Assembly (NCBI GenBank): GCA_020205615.1
Contig: CM035160.1
Location: 146,549,991-146,613,990, forward strand
Reading direction: 5' to 3'
Length of the DNA stretch: 64,000 bases
Source: Panax quinquefolius
Taxonomy: Eukaryota > Streptophyta > Magnoliopsida > Apiales > Araliaceae
In this document: piece by piece, positions 46,869 through 56,143 of the stretch
Numbering within the stretch: position 1 is the first letter of the stretch
Layout of the letters: every line of letters begins with the position of its first letter
The notes under the pieces: model-generated
The model's input: the letters and a program-made list of their open reading frames with translations, nothing else
Database searches by the model: none
Told to the model about the DNA's origin: nothing
Translations under genes and position numbers: made by a program

Positions 46869-48008
46869 CTGATAATTTGCTAACTCTAGATCATGAGTAG
46901 GATAATTCCTCTCATATTCTTTGAGTTGTTGAGAGCATAAAGCTATGACTTTCCCATGTTGCGTGAGAACACATCCTAACCCTTTGCTCGAAGCATCATT
47001 GTAGATGACAAATCCTTCCGAGCCAGATGGTATTGTCAGAACAGGTGCTGAAATGAGTCTTCTCTTGAGTTCTTGAAAACTCTTCTCACATTCCTTGTTC
47101 CAACCGAATTTTGTATCTTTTCGAGTCAGCTGAGTTAAGGGAGTAGCGATTCGAGAAAACCCTTCTACGAATCTAAGATAATAACTAGCTAATCCGAGAA
47201 AGCTACGTACTTTAGTCACTGATTTATGTTGCTCCCAGCTTTGAATAGCTTCAATCTTTACTGGGTCAACAGATATTCCATAACTTGATACTACGTGCCC
47301 AAGGAATGCTACTTCCTCAAGCCAGAACTCGCATTTCTTTAACTTGGCATAAAGCTTATATTCACGAAGCTTTTGGAGTATCAGCCTCAAGTGTTGCTCA
47401 TGATCCTCACGACTTTTGGAATAAATAAGGATGTCATCAATAAAGACGACCACAAAGTGATCCAAATATTCCTTGAATACTCGATTCATCATATCCATGA
47501 AGGCAGCAGGAGCATTAGTTAATCTAAAAGACATAACTAGGAATTCATAATGCCCGTACCGAGTTCTGAAAGCCGTCTTTGGAATATCATCGGTTCTAAT
47601 CTTCAATTGGTGATATCCGGAATGAAGATCAATCTTTGAAAAGAATTTGGCTCCTTGTAACTGGTCCAAACAGGTCATCAATACGTGCAATGGGTACCCT
47701 ATTTTGATGGTGACATGATTCAACTTCCGATAATCAATACAAAGTTGCATACTCCCATCTTTCTTCTTCACGAATAGAATAGGAGCACCCCAAGGAGAAG
47801 TACTAGGGGCCGAATAAAACCGATGTCTAACAATTCCTGCAGGTTGGGTCTTTAACTCCTGAAGTTCAACAGAGCCATTCGATATGGGGCTTTGGAAATA
47901 GGTTTTGTCTGGGTTCAAGGTCAATACAAAATTCAATTTCACGCCTGGGGTAGGCCAGAAGTTCTTCGAGAGAATACGTCGGAAATTCATTAACAATAGA
48001 AATATCAT
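46869..48008 (-). CDS. G3 reverse transcriptase and start of RNase H
   Basis: An open frame of 387 residues; the last ~8 codons read into the solo LTR. RT: '[20 protein letters not shown]', '[20 protein letters not shown]', '[20 protein letters not shown]', and the catalytic [12 protein letters not shown] (Asp codons at 47433-47438). Thumb: '[20 protein letters not shown]' and '[20 protein letters not shown]'. RNase H: '[20 protein letters not shown]'. The first ~40 residues are out-of-frame linker. It is the longest unbroken RT in the window. Confidence 0.85.
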
Positions 48009-48560
48009 TTAAAATTGACGTATTTTTGTTTAGATCCGTGACATAAGCTAAGAAAGCTTGACATCCGTTTTTCAATAAATGAATAGCTTTATGGCTTGAG
48101 ATGACAGTGATTGATTTTAATGGTTTGGTTGCTTGAATTCGCATAATAGGTTGGTTAGGAATATAAAAGCTAACAACCTTACGAAAATAATCAATTTTTG
48201 CATGATGAGTGGTTAACCAATCAATCCCTATAATTACGTCAAATACAAGTATTTTCAATGAAATAAGATTGACAGGTAATGTGAGGGTACCAATTTGAAC
48301 CAAACAAGACTTATAAACAGTGGATGTAAGAAGGTTTCTCCCAACGGAGTTTTAACAGATAAGTCAAAGTCTAATTTCTCCGTAGTCAAATTTAAACGTT
48401 GAGCGCAAGTAGGAGAAATAAAAGAATGGGTAGACCCGGTATCAAATAAGGTATATACTTCGCTAGAGTTTATGATAAGCTTACCCGTGATGACCTCATT
48501 CAGGTTCCTTGCTTTTTGGGAGGTCACGACAAACGCTATCCCTTGCACTACTGGCTTTGA
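47990..48560 (-). pseudogene. G3 aspartic protease, one frameshift
   Basis: Frame 48548-48255 has '[20 protein letters not shown]' (DTGS intact) up to 'VKTPLGETF'; the frame then changes and 48303-47866 continues with 'VQIGTLTLPVNLISLKILVF' and '[16 protein letters not shown]'. The missing base lies near 48330. All protease motifs are present across the two frames. Confidence 0.8.
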
Positions 48561-48599
48561 ATTTTTTGGGACGTCCTTTGGTGCCTCTATCCTAGCTGA

Positions 48600-49688
48600 A
48601 CTTGTTTTTGGTGAACGACAAAATCGGGCTAGGTGACCTTCTCTTCCACAATTATAACATGCTTTAGAACTGACATCGCTTGCTTTTAGGCGATGTGTCC
48701 TCCCTCCGCAATTGAAGCATATGATAGGGGGTCGTTCTCCTTCCTTAACAACGGTTGCTGGTGCTGACGTCTTTCCATCATTGTTGAATATCCTCTTTTT
48801 GAAATTTCCATTCTTGTTGTTTTGGCCATGATTACCACCGAAGTGGTTACCATTTACGGCTCATTGATTCCTCCACGCTTGTTGCCACAAGCCGATATGA
48901 CCGCTTTTCACCGGTATTATCATTTTGCCGGTTGCTCTCTTTTGGTTGGATTGACTCATTATCGCGCTCCAATAATTGAGCCCTATTAATAACATCTGAA
49001 TACAAATATAGTTTATGAGAGATAAGATATTGACGTATCTCGGGTTTCAAACCTCTTAGAAACATTCGCGTCATTCTCTCCTTATTATCAACCAAATAAG
49101 ACGCAAACCGGATAACTTTCGGTAAACTTGGCTTCGTCTTTGCGACAATCGCCATGTTGTTTTGCTCCACAATGAACTCTACCTCTTTCATGTGAATACT
49201 TTCGGAAAGTACTTGTCGTTGAACAATTCTTGGAACTTCTCCCAAGTCATCTTGATCTGGCGGGGTTGAGTCGTTTCTGATTCCCACCAATCGCCTGCCT
49301 CAGACGCAACACGAAGGTGGAAAAAGGAACCTTTTGCTCCTCGGAACATCCCAAGACATCAAATATCTTGCGGATCGCTTTATCCACGTCTCGCCTTAAG
49401 TGATTTTGGCTCTCCAAAAACTCCGGTGGTCCCAGTTCCTTGAATCTTAGCGGTGACCGTCCGAGAGTTGCCAGTGTTTCCACCTGCATTTCGGACAGGA
49501 TTCTCTCTTGCCTGATGCTGCATGAATTGTAGAAAGCCTCTAAACATTCCATCGTTCATCATTTGGTCAGTGTTGTTGTTTGCATGAGGATTGTCTCCTT
49601 CCTGATGCACATTGTCCTGATTATTGATCTGTGGAGACTCAACTGTCTCCTGTGCTCTATTGATGTTATCAACATTCTCGGATTCCAT
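48600..49688 (-). pseudogene. gag: G3 gag, frameshifted
   Basis: The start is chosen at ATG 49688 (MESENVDNINRAQETVESPQ), because it lies just after a good splice-acceptor-like AG and its first residues match G1; an upstream in-frame Met at 49706 is less likely. Capsid: 'MMNDGMFRGFLQFMQHQARE', then 'KIFDVLGCSEEQKVPF', 'MFLRGLKPEIRQYLISHKLY'. Knuckles near 48720-48640: the first (CFNCGGRTHRLK) is damaged, the second (CYNCGREGHLARFC) intact. Frame changes at about 49440, 49280 and 48860. Confidence 0.8.
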
Positions 49689-49875
49689 TTTCAAATACTG
49701 CCACAAAACAAGGGTTAATTAACATATCACATATTATCCCTATACTCTGACCGACCAATTAAATACCAAATAAACTTAGGTAGGTCATACTAGCGAAGGA
49801 ATTCCCCGTCTCTCCCCTCCTAGTTCTTGTCTCACATCTCAGCTAGGGATCATATCCCTAAGCTTTTATACAAAC
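49689..49875 (-). other. G3 5' leader, primer site and splice-acceptor-like site
   Basis: Minus strand from the LTR: 'gtttgtataaaagcttaggg', a decayed Met primer site plus leader block, then 'taacccttgttttgtggcag' ending at 49698, a pyrimidine-rich AG that resembles a plant 3' splice site ten bases before the gag ATG. No gene. Confidence 0.6.
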
Positions 49876-49954
49876 TGTGATGCCCCCAAAATAGGTATAC
49901 ATCACCTATTCTGAGTCGCCAAATACATGGTACAAAATACAAATACAATCTCGG
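49876..49954 (-). repeat. G3 5' LTR remnant, type C (~77 bases)
   Basis: TGTGATGCCCCCAAAATAGG to 'aaatacaatct', then an abrupt change to gag sequence. LTR ('caatcttt') and gag ('gtatctcgg') share ATCT at the joint, consistent with a microhomology deletion. Confidence 0.85.
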
Positions 49955-50092
49955 ATTTTAGACCTCTCAGAAACATCTGCGTCATACGTTCCTCATTTTC
50001 TACCAAATGAGGTGCAAACTTGGAGAACTCCGCGAACTTTGCCTCGTACTGAGACACCGTCATGTTGTTCTGTTCCACTCTAATAAACTCTA
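49951..50092 (-). pseudogene. Gag fragment carrying a second CTCTA junction
   Basis: The reverse complement encodes part of the capsid end ('FLRGLKS'-like, 'RMTQMFLRGL', 'NNMTVSQYEAKF'), homologous to 39618-39757 of G2 at roughly 85%. It ends in CTCTA next to a type C LTR, exactly as G2 does at 39753-39757. Either this locus was duplicated with G3 or two elements hit the same base. Confidence 0.75.
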
Positions 50093-50300
50093 TGTGACGC
50101 CCCTAAAATAGGTACATATCACCTATTCTGAGTCGCCAAATACATGGTACAGAATACAAATACAATCTTTAATATACAACAAGAGAGCTGTGAGTTTTAA
50201 TACAAATATTGTCTTCTAGACAATATCTACTCTCAGAATAAGTCCTCATTACATTTATTGTCACACTATTTAACAGAATAGTGAGGACTACTAATACTAT
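50093..50300 (-). repeat. G5 3' LTR type C, first part
   Basis: TGTGACGCCCCTAAAATAGG to 'ggactactaatactat', about 95% like 39758-39965. It is cut by G4; ACTAT at 50296-50300 is the target duplication. Confidence 0.9.
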
Positions 50301-51671
50301 TGTAAGACCCCAACTTATTATTAATGAAATTTAATTTTCTCTATTTATTATTTTGAAATAGTAAGGGTTGATTTGATTAATGTGGATAGTTAGGGGTAAA
50401 ATACGCAAATATTTCAAAATAAGCAAGTGGTTATAAAATATTCATTGTTGTTTGAGAATATTCGTTTGGTCGTGGAATATTCGTACTTATCGGGAATATT
50501 AAATGCGGCACTATGACCATGTAATAATGTGGGCCCATGTGAAAGTGATTGGATGAAGAAAATGACAAATATAAGTTGTTTAAAAATAACAGGCGTAGTT
50601 ATTCTGGGTTAATATTGTTAAAATACTCGGTGGTTAAAACACACTAATCTGGCGTTGTTGAGCAAGATAGCACACTAGTATTGCACCAATTATTGATTCT
50701 TACGTGAAGAAGGCACTACTCAATAATTATTACGATAATTATTGTTCGAGATTTTATTTTATTGATTCAATAATTGTTGCGTTGATATTTTATATTACTA
50801 TTGTTTCAATAATTGTCATTACACAATATTTTTTTATTATCGAAGCAATAATTCATATTATCTGAATAATATTATTAGATAACATTATTGGCAATGTCTA
50901 GAAAGTTACATCCAAGGAGAGGTTTGGTCACCTAATTGCTTGCCAGATGAGGAGAAATTCTTATTGGAAAGCCCGCTTTCTTTCCTGAGAGCCTGCACGG
51001 TTGTCAATAATGTGATTACATAATATTATTTGTGAATAATTAATTATTGATTTATATGATGAGGAAAATATTGATTTTATGTGGATATAGATGGAGAAAA
51101 TTTTAAAATGACAATTGTTGAAAATTAATATTTTATCTTTTTCGATAAAATAATTCATTTAAATATATTATTTTAATAATATATTAACGGTGATATTTTT
51201 ACAACGAATGTGGGATATATGAGTATACGAGGAGGAAGAGTATTTTTGTTGCAATAAATGTTTAAAACATGTTAAACATGTCGGTGGACCCCATTTATTG
51301 GTAGAAATTTGATTATAGCTTTATAAAAAATCGTCTTGGTTTGTGGATTTCGGTCAATTTCTGTTTGGAATTTGGAAAAACTTTCTTCTGCAAAGTTGTA
51401 GAGAATTGAATTTCCTATAAAAAGTCGTGAGATTCGAATTTTCTGATAAAAGAGCTATTTATTGTGAATTATTGAAGTTCTGAAGTTCCGAAATAATTGA
51501 TTTTTGGAAGTTTAAAATATTTTTAATTACAAAAACGTTTTTTCCATTTTTGAAACTCATTTAACATGTGTTAGGGTGGCTGAGTTCAGATTCTTGGATG
51601 CGTGGGAGTTGTAGAAAAAATTATAATATTAATTTATTAAATTTTCTACTTTGGTGTTCTAAGCAATTTCA

Positions 51672-51680
51672 TATAAATAG
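51672..51680 (+). promoter_or_regulatory. TATA box of G4 5' LTR
   Basis: TATAAATAG ahead of a CT-rich leader ('ttttctctctctat' near 51719). The 3' LTR has it at 57503-57511. It would drive the G4 genomic transcript. Confidence 0.75.
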
Positions 51681-51848
51681 GGTCTTGGGTTAGAATTGAA
51701 AATCACACCGAAACCGAAGTTTTCTCTCTCTATATTATCGGCGTATTCTTGTGAGTATTTTGAGTATACTTTGAGTATTGCTATACTAGGTCTGCAAGTT
51801 CAAGTCATAGCTTTATATCCTGGTGTTTATTTAAAAATCTTGTCTTTT

Positions 51849-51859
51849 CGAGGTAAGGG
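51849..51859 (+). other. Splice-donor-like site in G4 5' LTR
   Basis: CGAGGTAAGGG with GT at 51853-51854, ~170 bases after the TATA box. It fits the plant 5' splice consensus (AG/GTAAG) and is at the same place as in types A and C. The matching acceptor before G4 gag ('ttgttttatgacg') is mutated. Confidence 0.5.
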
Positions 51860-53063
51860 ATGTTATTTTCTTCTCAAATGATATTATTTCTTCAATATCA
51901 TTATCTTTGAAATATTGGTTGGAACTTTTATCAAATTTGGAACTTTTTCATGTCGGGGTTACTATTCATGAGTTTCATTCACGAGTTCTTATTCATGAGT
52001 TACTATTCACGAGTTACTATTCACGAGTACTATTTATGAAGCGTGAAGATGTTTTTTGTGGAATTTCTATCTTTTGGTGTCGAGTTACTATTCACGTATA
52101 CTGCACTATTCACGATATCTGACCTTATTATTCAATCAAAAAATGAAAATTTTTCTTTTTTAAATCTAAAATATCTATTACGATACTAGCTTTGATTGTA
52201 TCCATGTTTTGATCATTCTTGAATTTTGTAGACCCTATGATTATTTTTTTGGTATTTTTGAACATGGATAAAACAAAATGTCTAAATCCTTAATCCTTAA
52301 TCCTTGTCATTTTGTTTCACCGGATTCGTTTCTTTAAAATATTTTCATCATCCTCGGTCTTAAATGATGATATTATTGAATATCTTTGGCACCTAGTGCA
52401 GAAAGATGAATGATTTCTGAAGAATATCTTTGGTAGTAGTGCAAAGATGAGCAGTGTTTAGATGAACATAACTAATCGATGAATATCTTTGGCTCAGAGT
52501 GCAAAGATGAATATTTGATTCGGATGTATATTGATTGATGTTACGAGGGATAAAAGATGAGCGATGAACTTTTAAATTCATACATAGAAGATAGTAGTTT
52601 GCATTCTCTACTTAACTCTTCTAATGAATTATTATTTCATTGCGAATATTGATTTAAAATTTGTTGTCTATTGTATTCTATTAGATTTTTCCTGTTGAAG
52701 ACTAACGATAATTTGTTGTATATTACCTTAGTCATAATATTCTTTCTTTGGGCTAGTTGAGCTCACCCTTTTCCTTTTTGTTCCATTTTTCTTCTCGAGA
52801 GGCGAGAATGTAGCGAGTACTTAGTCGGGTATGGAATGAAGGTTCTAGAGAGAGTTGTTTAGTAGTCCTCACCATTTTTGTAAAATAATGTATCAATAAT
52901 TATGATGGGGATTTATTTGCGTGTGGATATTGTCTAGATGGCAATATCGTATTTAAACTCACGATTTATATGTTGTAATAATAAAGTTGTAGTTATTTAC
53001 GTACCATGTATTTGGCGACTCGAAATCGGTTGGATGGAATGGACCTATTTTGGGGCGTCCACA

Positions 53064-53238
53064 GTTAGTATCGAGCTTAGGGATATGATCTTTGGCGGAG
53101 ATCGGGGAATAGAACTAGGAGGAGAGGCGAATAAATCCTTCGCTAGTGTGTCCTACCTAAGCTTATTTGTTAGTTGGTCAAGATATAGGGATATTATGTG
53201 ATATATTGATTTCCTTAATTAACCCTTGTTTTATGACG
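53064..53238 (+). other. G4 primer site and 5' leader
   Basis: 'gttagtatcgagcttaggg' directly after the LTR is a near match to the Met primer site plus the shared leader block. The leader then follows G3 ('ggatatgatc', 'ttcgctagtgtgtcctacct', 'ccttaattaacccttgtttt'). No gene. Confidence 0.7.
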
Positions 53239-54350
53239 ATGTTTGAGAATGTCGATGAGAATATTAACAATAGAAATGAGGCCGTGGAGATGCCTGTGAC
53301 TTACCAACGAGGAGAGCGTGCAACAGGTGACAATGTACCTCCTGTGAACAACACCACACCAAGCAGATGATGAGCGAGGGATGTTTAGAAGCTTTTTGCG
53401 ATTCATGCAAAATCGAGACGAGGAGACTTGTGTTCAAAATCTGGGAGGAAATGATAGCAATTCACGGGTTGTCCACACCCAAGCGATTCAAAGAGTTGGG
53501 ACGACCGAATTTAAGGAAAGCCGGATCCGATCATGGCGGAAACATGTGTCAAGCAAATTACCAAGATATTCGATGTCTTGGGATGCACTTGGAGGAACGA
53601 GAAGGTTCCATTCGCCACCTTTATGTTCGTGGCGAGGCGATTCTTGGTGGGAATCTATGAAGCGTACCCATCCAATTTGCCTTCGGCGTGTCATGGGAGA
53701 CATTTCAGAAGCAGTTCAATGACAAGTACTTCCACGAAAGTATTCGTCGTATGAAGGAAGTGGAGTTTATTAGATGGGAGCGAGAATAACATGATTTGTG
53801 TCCCGATGCGAGGCGAAAGTTCGCAGAGTTATCGAGTTTGCACCTCATTTGGTGGAGAATGAGGAACGTATACGCGGATGTTTACGAGAGGTTTGAAACC
53901 GGCGATACGTCGATATCTCATTTCTCATAAATTTTCTCTCTATTCGAGATGTTGTCAGCGAGGCTCGGTTGTTAGAAGCGAGATAACGAAATACGTTCAA
54001 CCGAGGGACCATAACCGAGGATCATCTCAAGATAGCGATCATCGAATAACGATAACTAGCGGAGAAAGAAGAATACGAGATAAAGCGGTAACCACTACTG
54101 GTGGTAATCGTGGCCATAAAAATAGAAGCGGCGAGTGGGAGGAGATTTTAAAAGAGGAGATTCAACAACGACCATTTGAAGGCGTCGGTAACAAGATGTA
54201 ACTAGTTCCAGGAGGAGAAAGACCACCTGGTCGTATGTTACAAATCTGGGAAAGAGGGACATATCATTAAACCGCCTACAACAGCTAAAGGTATGCTATA
54301 ATTGTGGAAAAGATGGACATATCGCTCGAGATGATGCGATATCGAAACCC
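53239..54350 (+). pseudogene. gag: G4 gag, frameshifted
   Basis: ATG at 53239 gives MFENVDENINNRNEAVEMPV, the family start. Capsid pieces: 'MFRSFLRFMQNRDEE' (53381, another frame), 'KQITKIFDVLGCT' at about 53551, 'MFTRGLKPAIRRYLISHKFS' at 53878. Knuckles near 54235-54340: the first has Ser for the second Cys (CYKSGKEGH), the second lacks the last Cys (CYNCGKDGHIARDD). At least five frame changes. RNA binding would be lost. Confidence 0.75.
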
Positions 54351-54364
54351 GATCCGGCCCGGGA

Positions 54365-55360
54365 ATGGTGACTCAAAAGGATGTCCCGGAAAAGTCAAAG
54401 TCAGCGGTTCTGGAAGAAGCGTTTGTCGTGGCCGGTCAAAAATCAAGGAACCCGAACGAAGTTAAGCACAGGTTAGTTAATTATAAATTCTTGCGAAGTT
54501 TATACCTTACTAGATCTGGGTTTTACCCATTCTTTTATCTCTCTTTGCTTACGCTCAACATTTGAACTTGACTACGGAGAAATTAGACTTTGACCTATTT
54601 ATGGAGACTCAGATTAGGAGAAACTTTCATTACATCCGTTGTTTAGAAATCTTGCTTGATTCGAGGTTGGCACTATCACATTACACATTAACCTTATTTC
54701 TATAGAGATATTTGCTTTTGATGTGATTTTAAGGTTAACTACTCATCAATGCAAAATTGATTACTTTTGTAAGGTTGTTAGTTTTCATATTCCTAAGCAA
54801 CTTGTTATTGAATTCAAGAATCAAACCATTGTAGTCAAACATTTTCATATCAAGCCATGAAGTCATTCGTTTATTACGGATGTTAAGTTTTCTTAGTCCA
54901 TGTTATGGATTTGAATAAAGACACGTCAGATTTGAATAATATTCCTGTTGTTATTTATTTTTCCTGACGTATTTCCTGAAGAATTTTTTGGCTTACTCCC
55001 AAAGCCTGATATTAAATTTTGTATCGAATTTGATCCCGGTACAAAACTCATTTCTAAAATCTCATATCGAATGGCTCTATTGAACTTCGAGGAGTTAAAA
55101 TTCAACTATAGAATTTGGTACTGAGCCTTTATCTGGTGACTTCCTTTGTGGAATGCAAAGCCGCATCTCCGTAGGGAACACCATATTCGTGCGATAGTAA
55201 AGCGATAGGTGTCATTGTAACGTTCTATCCAAGGTTGGGATATGAGTCACGATTGAGAACAACCTAAAGTCGGTAATCGAAATACGTAGCTTTCTAAGCT
55301 TAGTTGGTTATTATCGGAGATTCGTTGAAGGATATTCTCGAATCGCTATTCCATTAACGC
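54365..55360 (+). pseudogene. G4 protease trace and RT remnant
   Basis: 'EEAFVVAGQKSRNPNEV' at about 54415 and a DTGS region destroyed near 54515 ('LTRSGFYPFFY'). RT start pieces: 'IKFCIEFDPGTKLISKISYR' at about 55010; then an abrupt jump near 55150-55260 to the thumb ('SFLSLVGYYRRFVEGYSRIA' at about 55291). The whole palm with FIDD is deleted. Confidence 0.75.
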
Positions 55361-55794
55361 AATTTGACTCGTAGAGATACAAAATTCAAATGGAGCAAGG
55401 AATGTGGGAAGAGCTTGAAGAACTCAGAGAGACTCATTTCAAAGACATGTTCACGACCATGCCATCCTGAAAAAAATGCGAACGTAGTAGGCGGCGTGTT
55501 GAGTAGAAGATCGTATACAAATCTGAGTACGATATTGTCAAAGACTCATTTCAGTATAATTTACAAATAATAGAGATGGAGATGAAAACTCTAGTTACCC
55601 ACGTGATGATATACGAGTATAATCGACTTTAATCGATAAAGTTAAAGTCGCTCAAATTCGAAGCTACACCGGGTGATGAATTTGAAGAAGGAGGTGCGAA
55701 GTTGTTATTTCAAAAGCGAGAGAATCGGTGAGGTGAGGAAAACTCAAACCTTCGATTTATTAATCCATTTAAAATTCTCGATCGAATAGGAACT
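55361..55794 (+). pseudogene. G4 RNase H and integrase remnants
   Basis: 'MTRRDTKFKWSKECGKSLKN' (55364) is joined after ~90 bases to 'PEKNANVVGGVLSRRSYT', so the RNase H centre is deleted. Then 'TLVTHVMIYEYN', 'LIDKVKV' and, near 55740, a jump to '[20 protein letters not shown]' of the integrase C-terminus. The zinc and DDE domains are missing. Confidence 0.75.
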
Positions 55795-56133
55795 GTGGCC
55801 TATAGACTCGTTTTACCGCCAAGTATGACGCGTGTTCATAACGTTTTTCATGTATCGATGTTACGTAAATATGTGGACGACCCGAACCACGTCATTGAGT
55901 TAGAACCGGACGAGATAGCCGAAGACTTAACGTATGAAGAGGTACCTGTCAAGATTTTGGATAGGAAGGAGCATGTCCTACGTACGAAGGTCATACCACA
56001 AGTTAAAGTTTTGTGGAGAAACCATGCTATTGAGGAAATGACCTCGGAGTTGGAAATGGAAATGAAAGCGAGGTATTCTCATCTTTTGAAACACCAGTAC
56101 GTTACGTCAAATTTCGAGGAAGAAATTTCATAA
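55795..56133 (+). CDS. G4 integrase tail with chromodomain (112 aa open frame)
   Basis: Open from '[20 protein letters not shown]' to the stop at 56131-56133. Chromodomain at about residues 40-96 ('[18 protein letters not shown]', '[18 protein letters not shown]'). The Trp of TWELE is Ser here (TCG for TGG). It is the only gene part of G4 without a break. Whether it is translated is unknown; upstream frames are broken. Confidence 0.8.
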   Translation: MAYRLVLPPSMTRVHNVFHVSMLRKYVDDPNHVIELEPDEIAEDLTYEEVPVKILDRKEHVLRTKVIPQVKVLWRNHAIEEMTSELEMEMKARYSHLLKHQYVTSNFEEEIS

Positions 56134-56143
56134 GGAGGGAGGT
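56131..56143 (+). other. G4 polypurine tract
   Basis: TAAGGAGGGAGGT overlaps the pol stop and abuts the 3' LTR. Confidence 0.8.

Larger units (their letters stand above)
39758..49954 (-). mobile_element. G3: Ty3/gypsy Tekay-type element inserted in G2 gag
   Basis: Minus strand: 5' LTR remnant (49876-49954), primer site, gag (ATG 49688), protease, RT, RNase H (interrupted by a solo LTR), integrase, chromodomain (to about 42404), purine tract, full 3' LTR type C (42399-39758). CTCTA is the left flank. The right flank is not recoverable because the 5' LTR is cut after ~77 bases and fused to a gag fragment. Stops and frameshifts in pol make it non-functional as read. Confidence 0.85.
50301..53063 (+). 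repeat. G4 5' LTR, type B
   Basis: 2763 bp, TGTAAGACCCC to GCGTCCACA. TATAAATAG at 51672-51680, leader start ~51705, donor-like GAGGTAAGGG with GT at 51853, ACTATTCACG array (51955-52120), 'gcaaagatgaat' array (52375-52515), and U5 palindrome 'gatattgtctagatggcaatatc' near 52927. Confidence 0.95.

Noticed and set aside
53239..56133. Domesticated host gene derived from gag or chromodomain
   Set aside because: It lies between matched LTRs with target duplications and has many frameshifts; only the chromodomain tail is open, which is expected by chance at this size and age.
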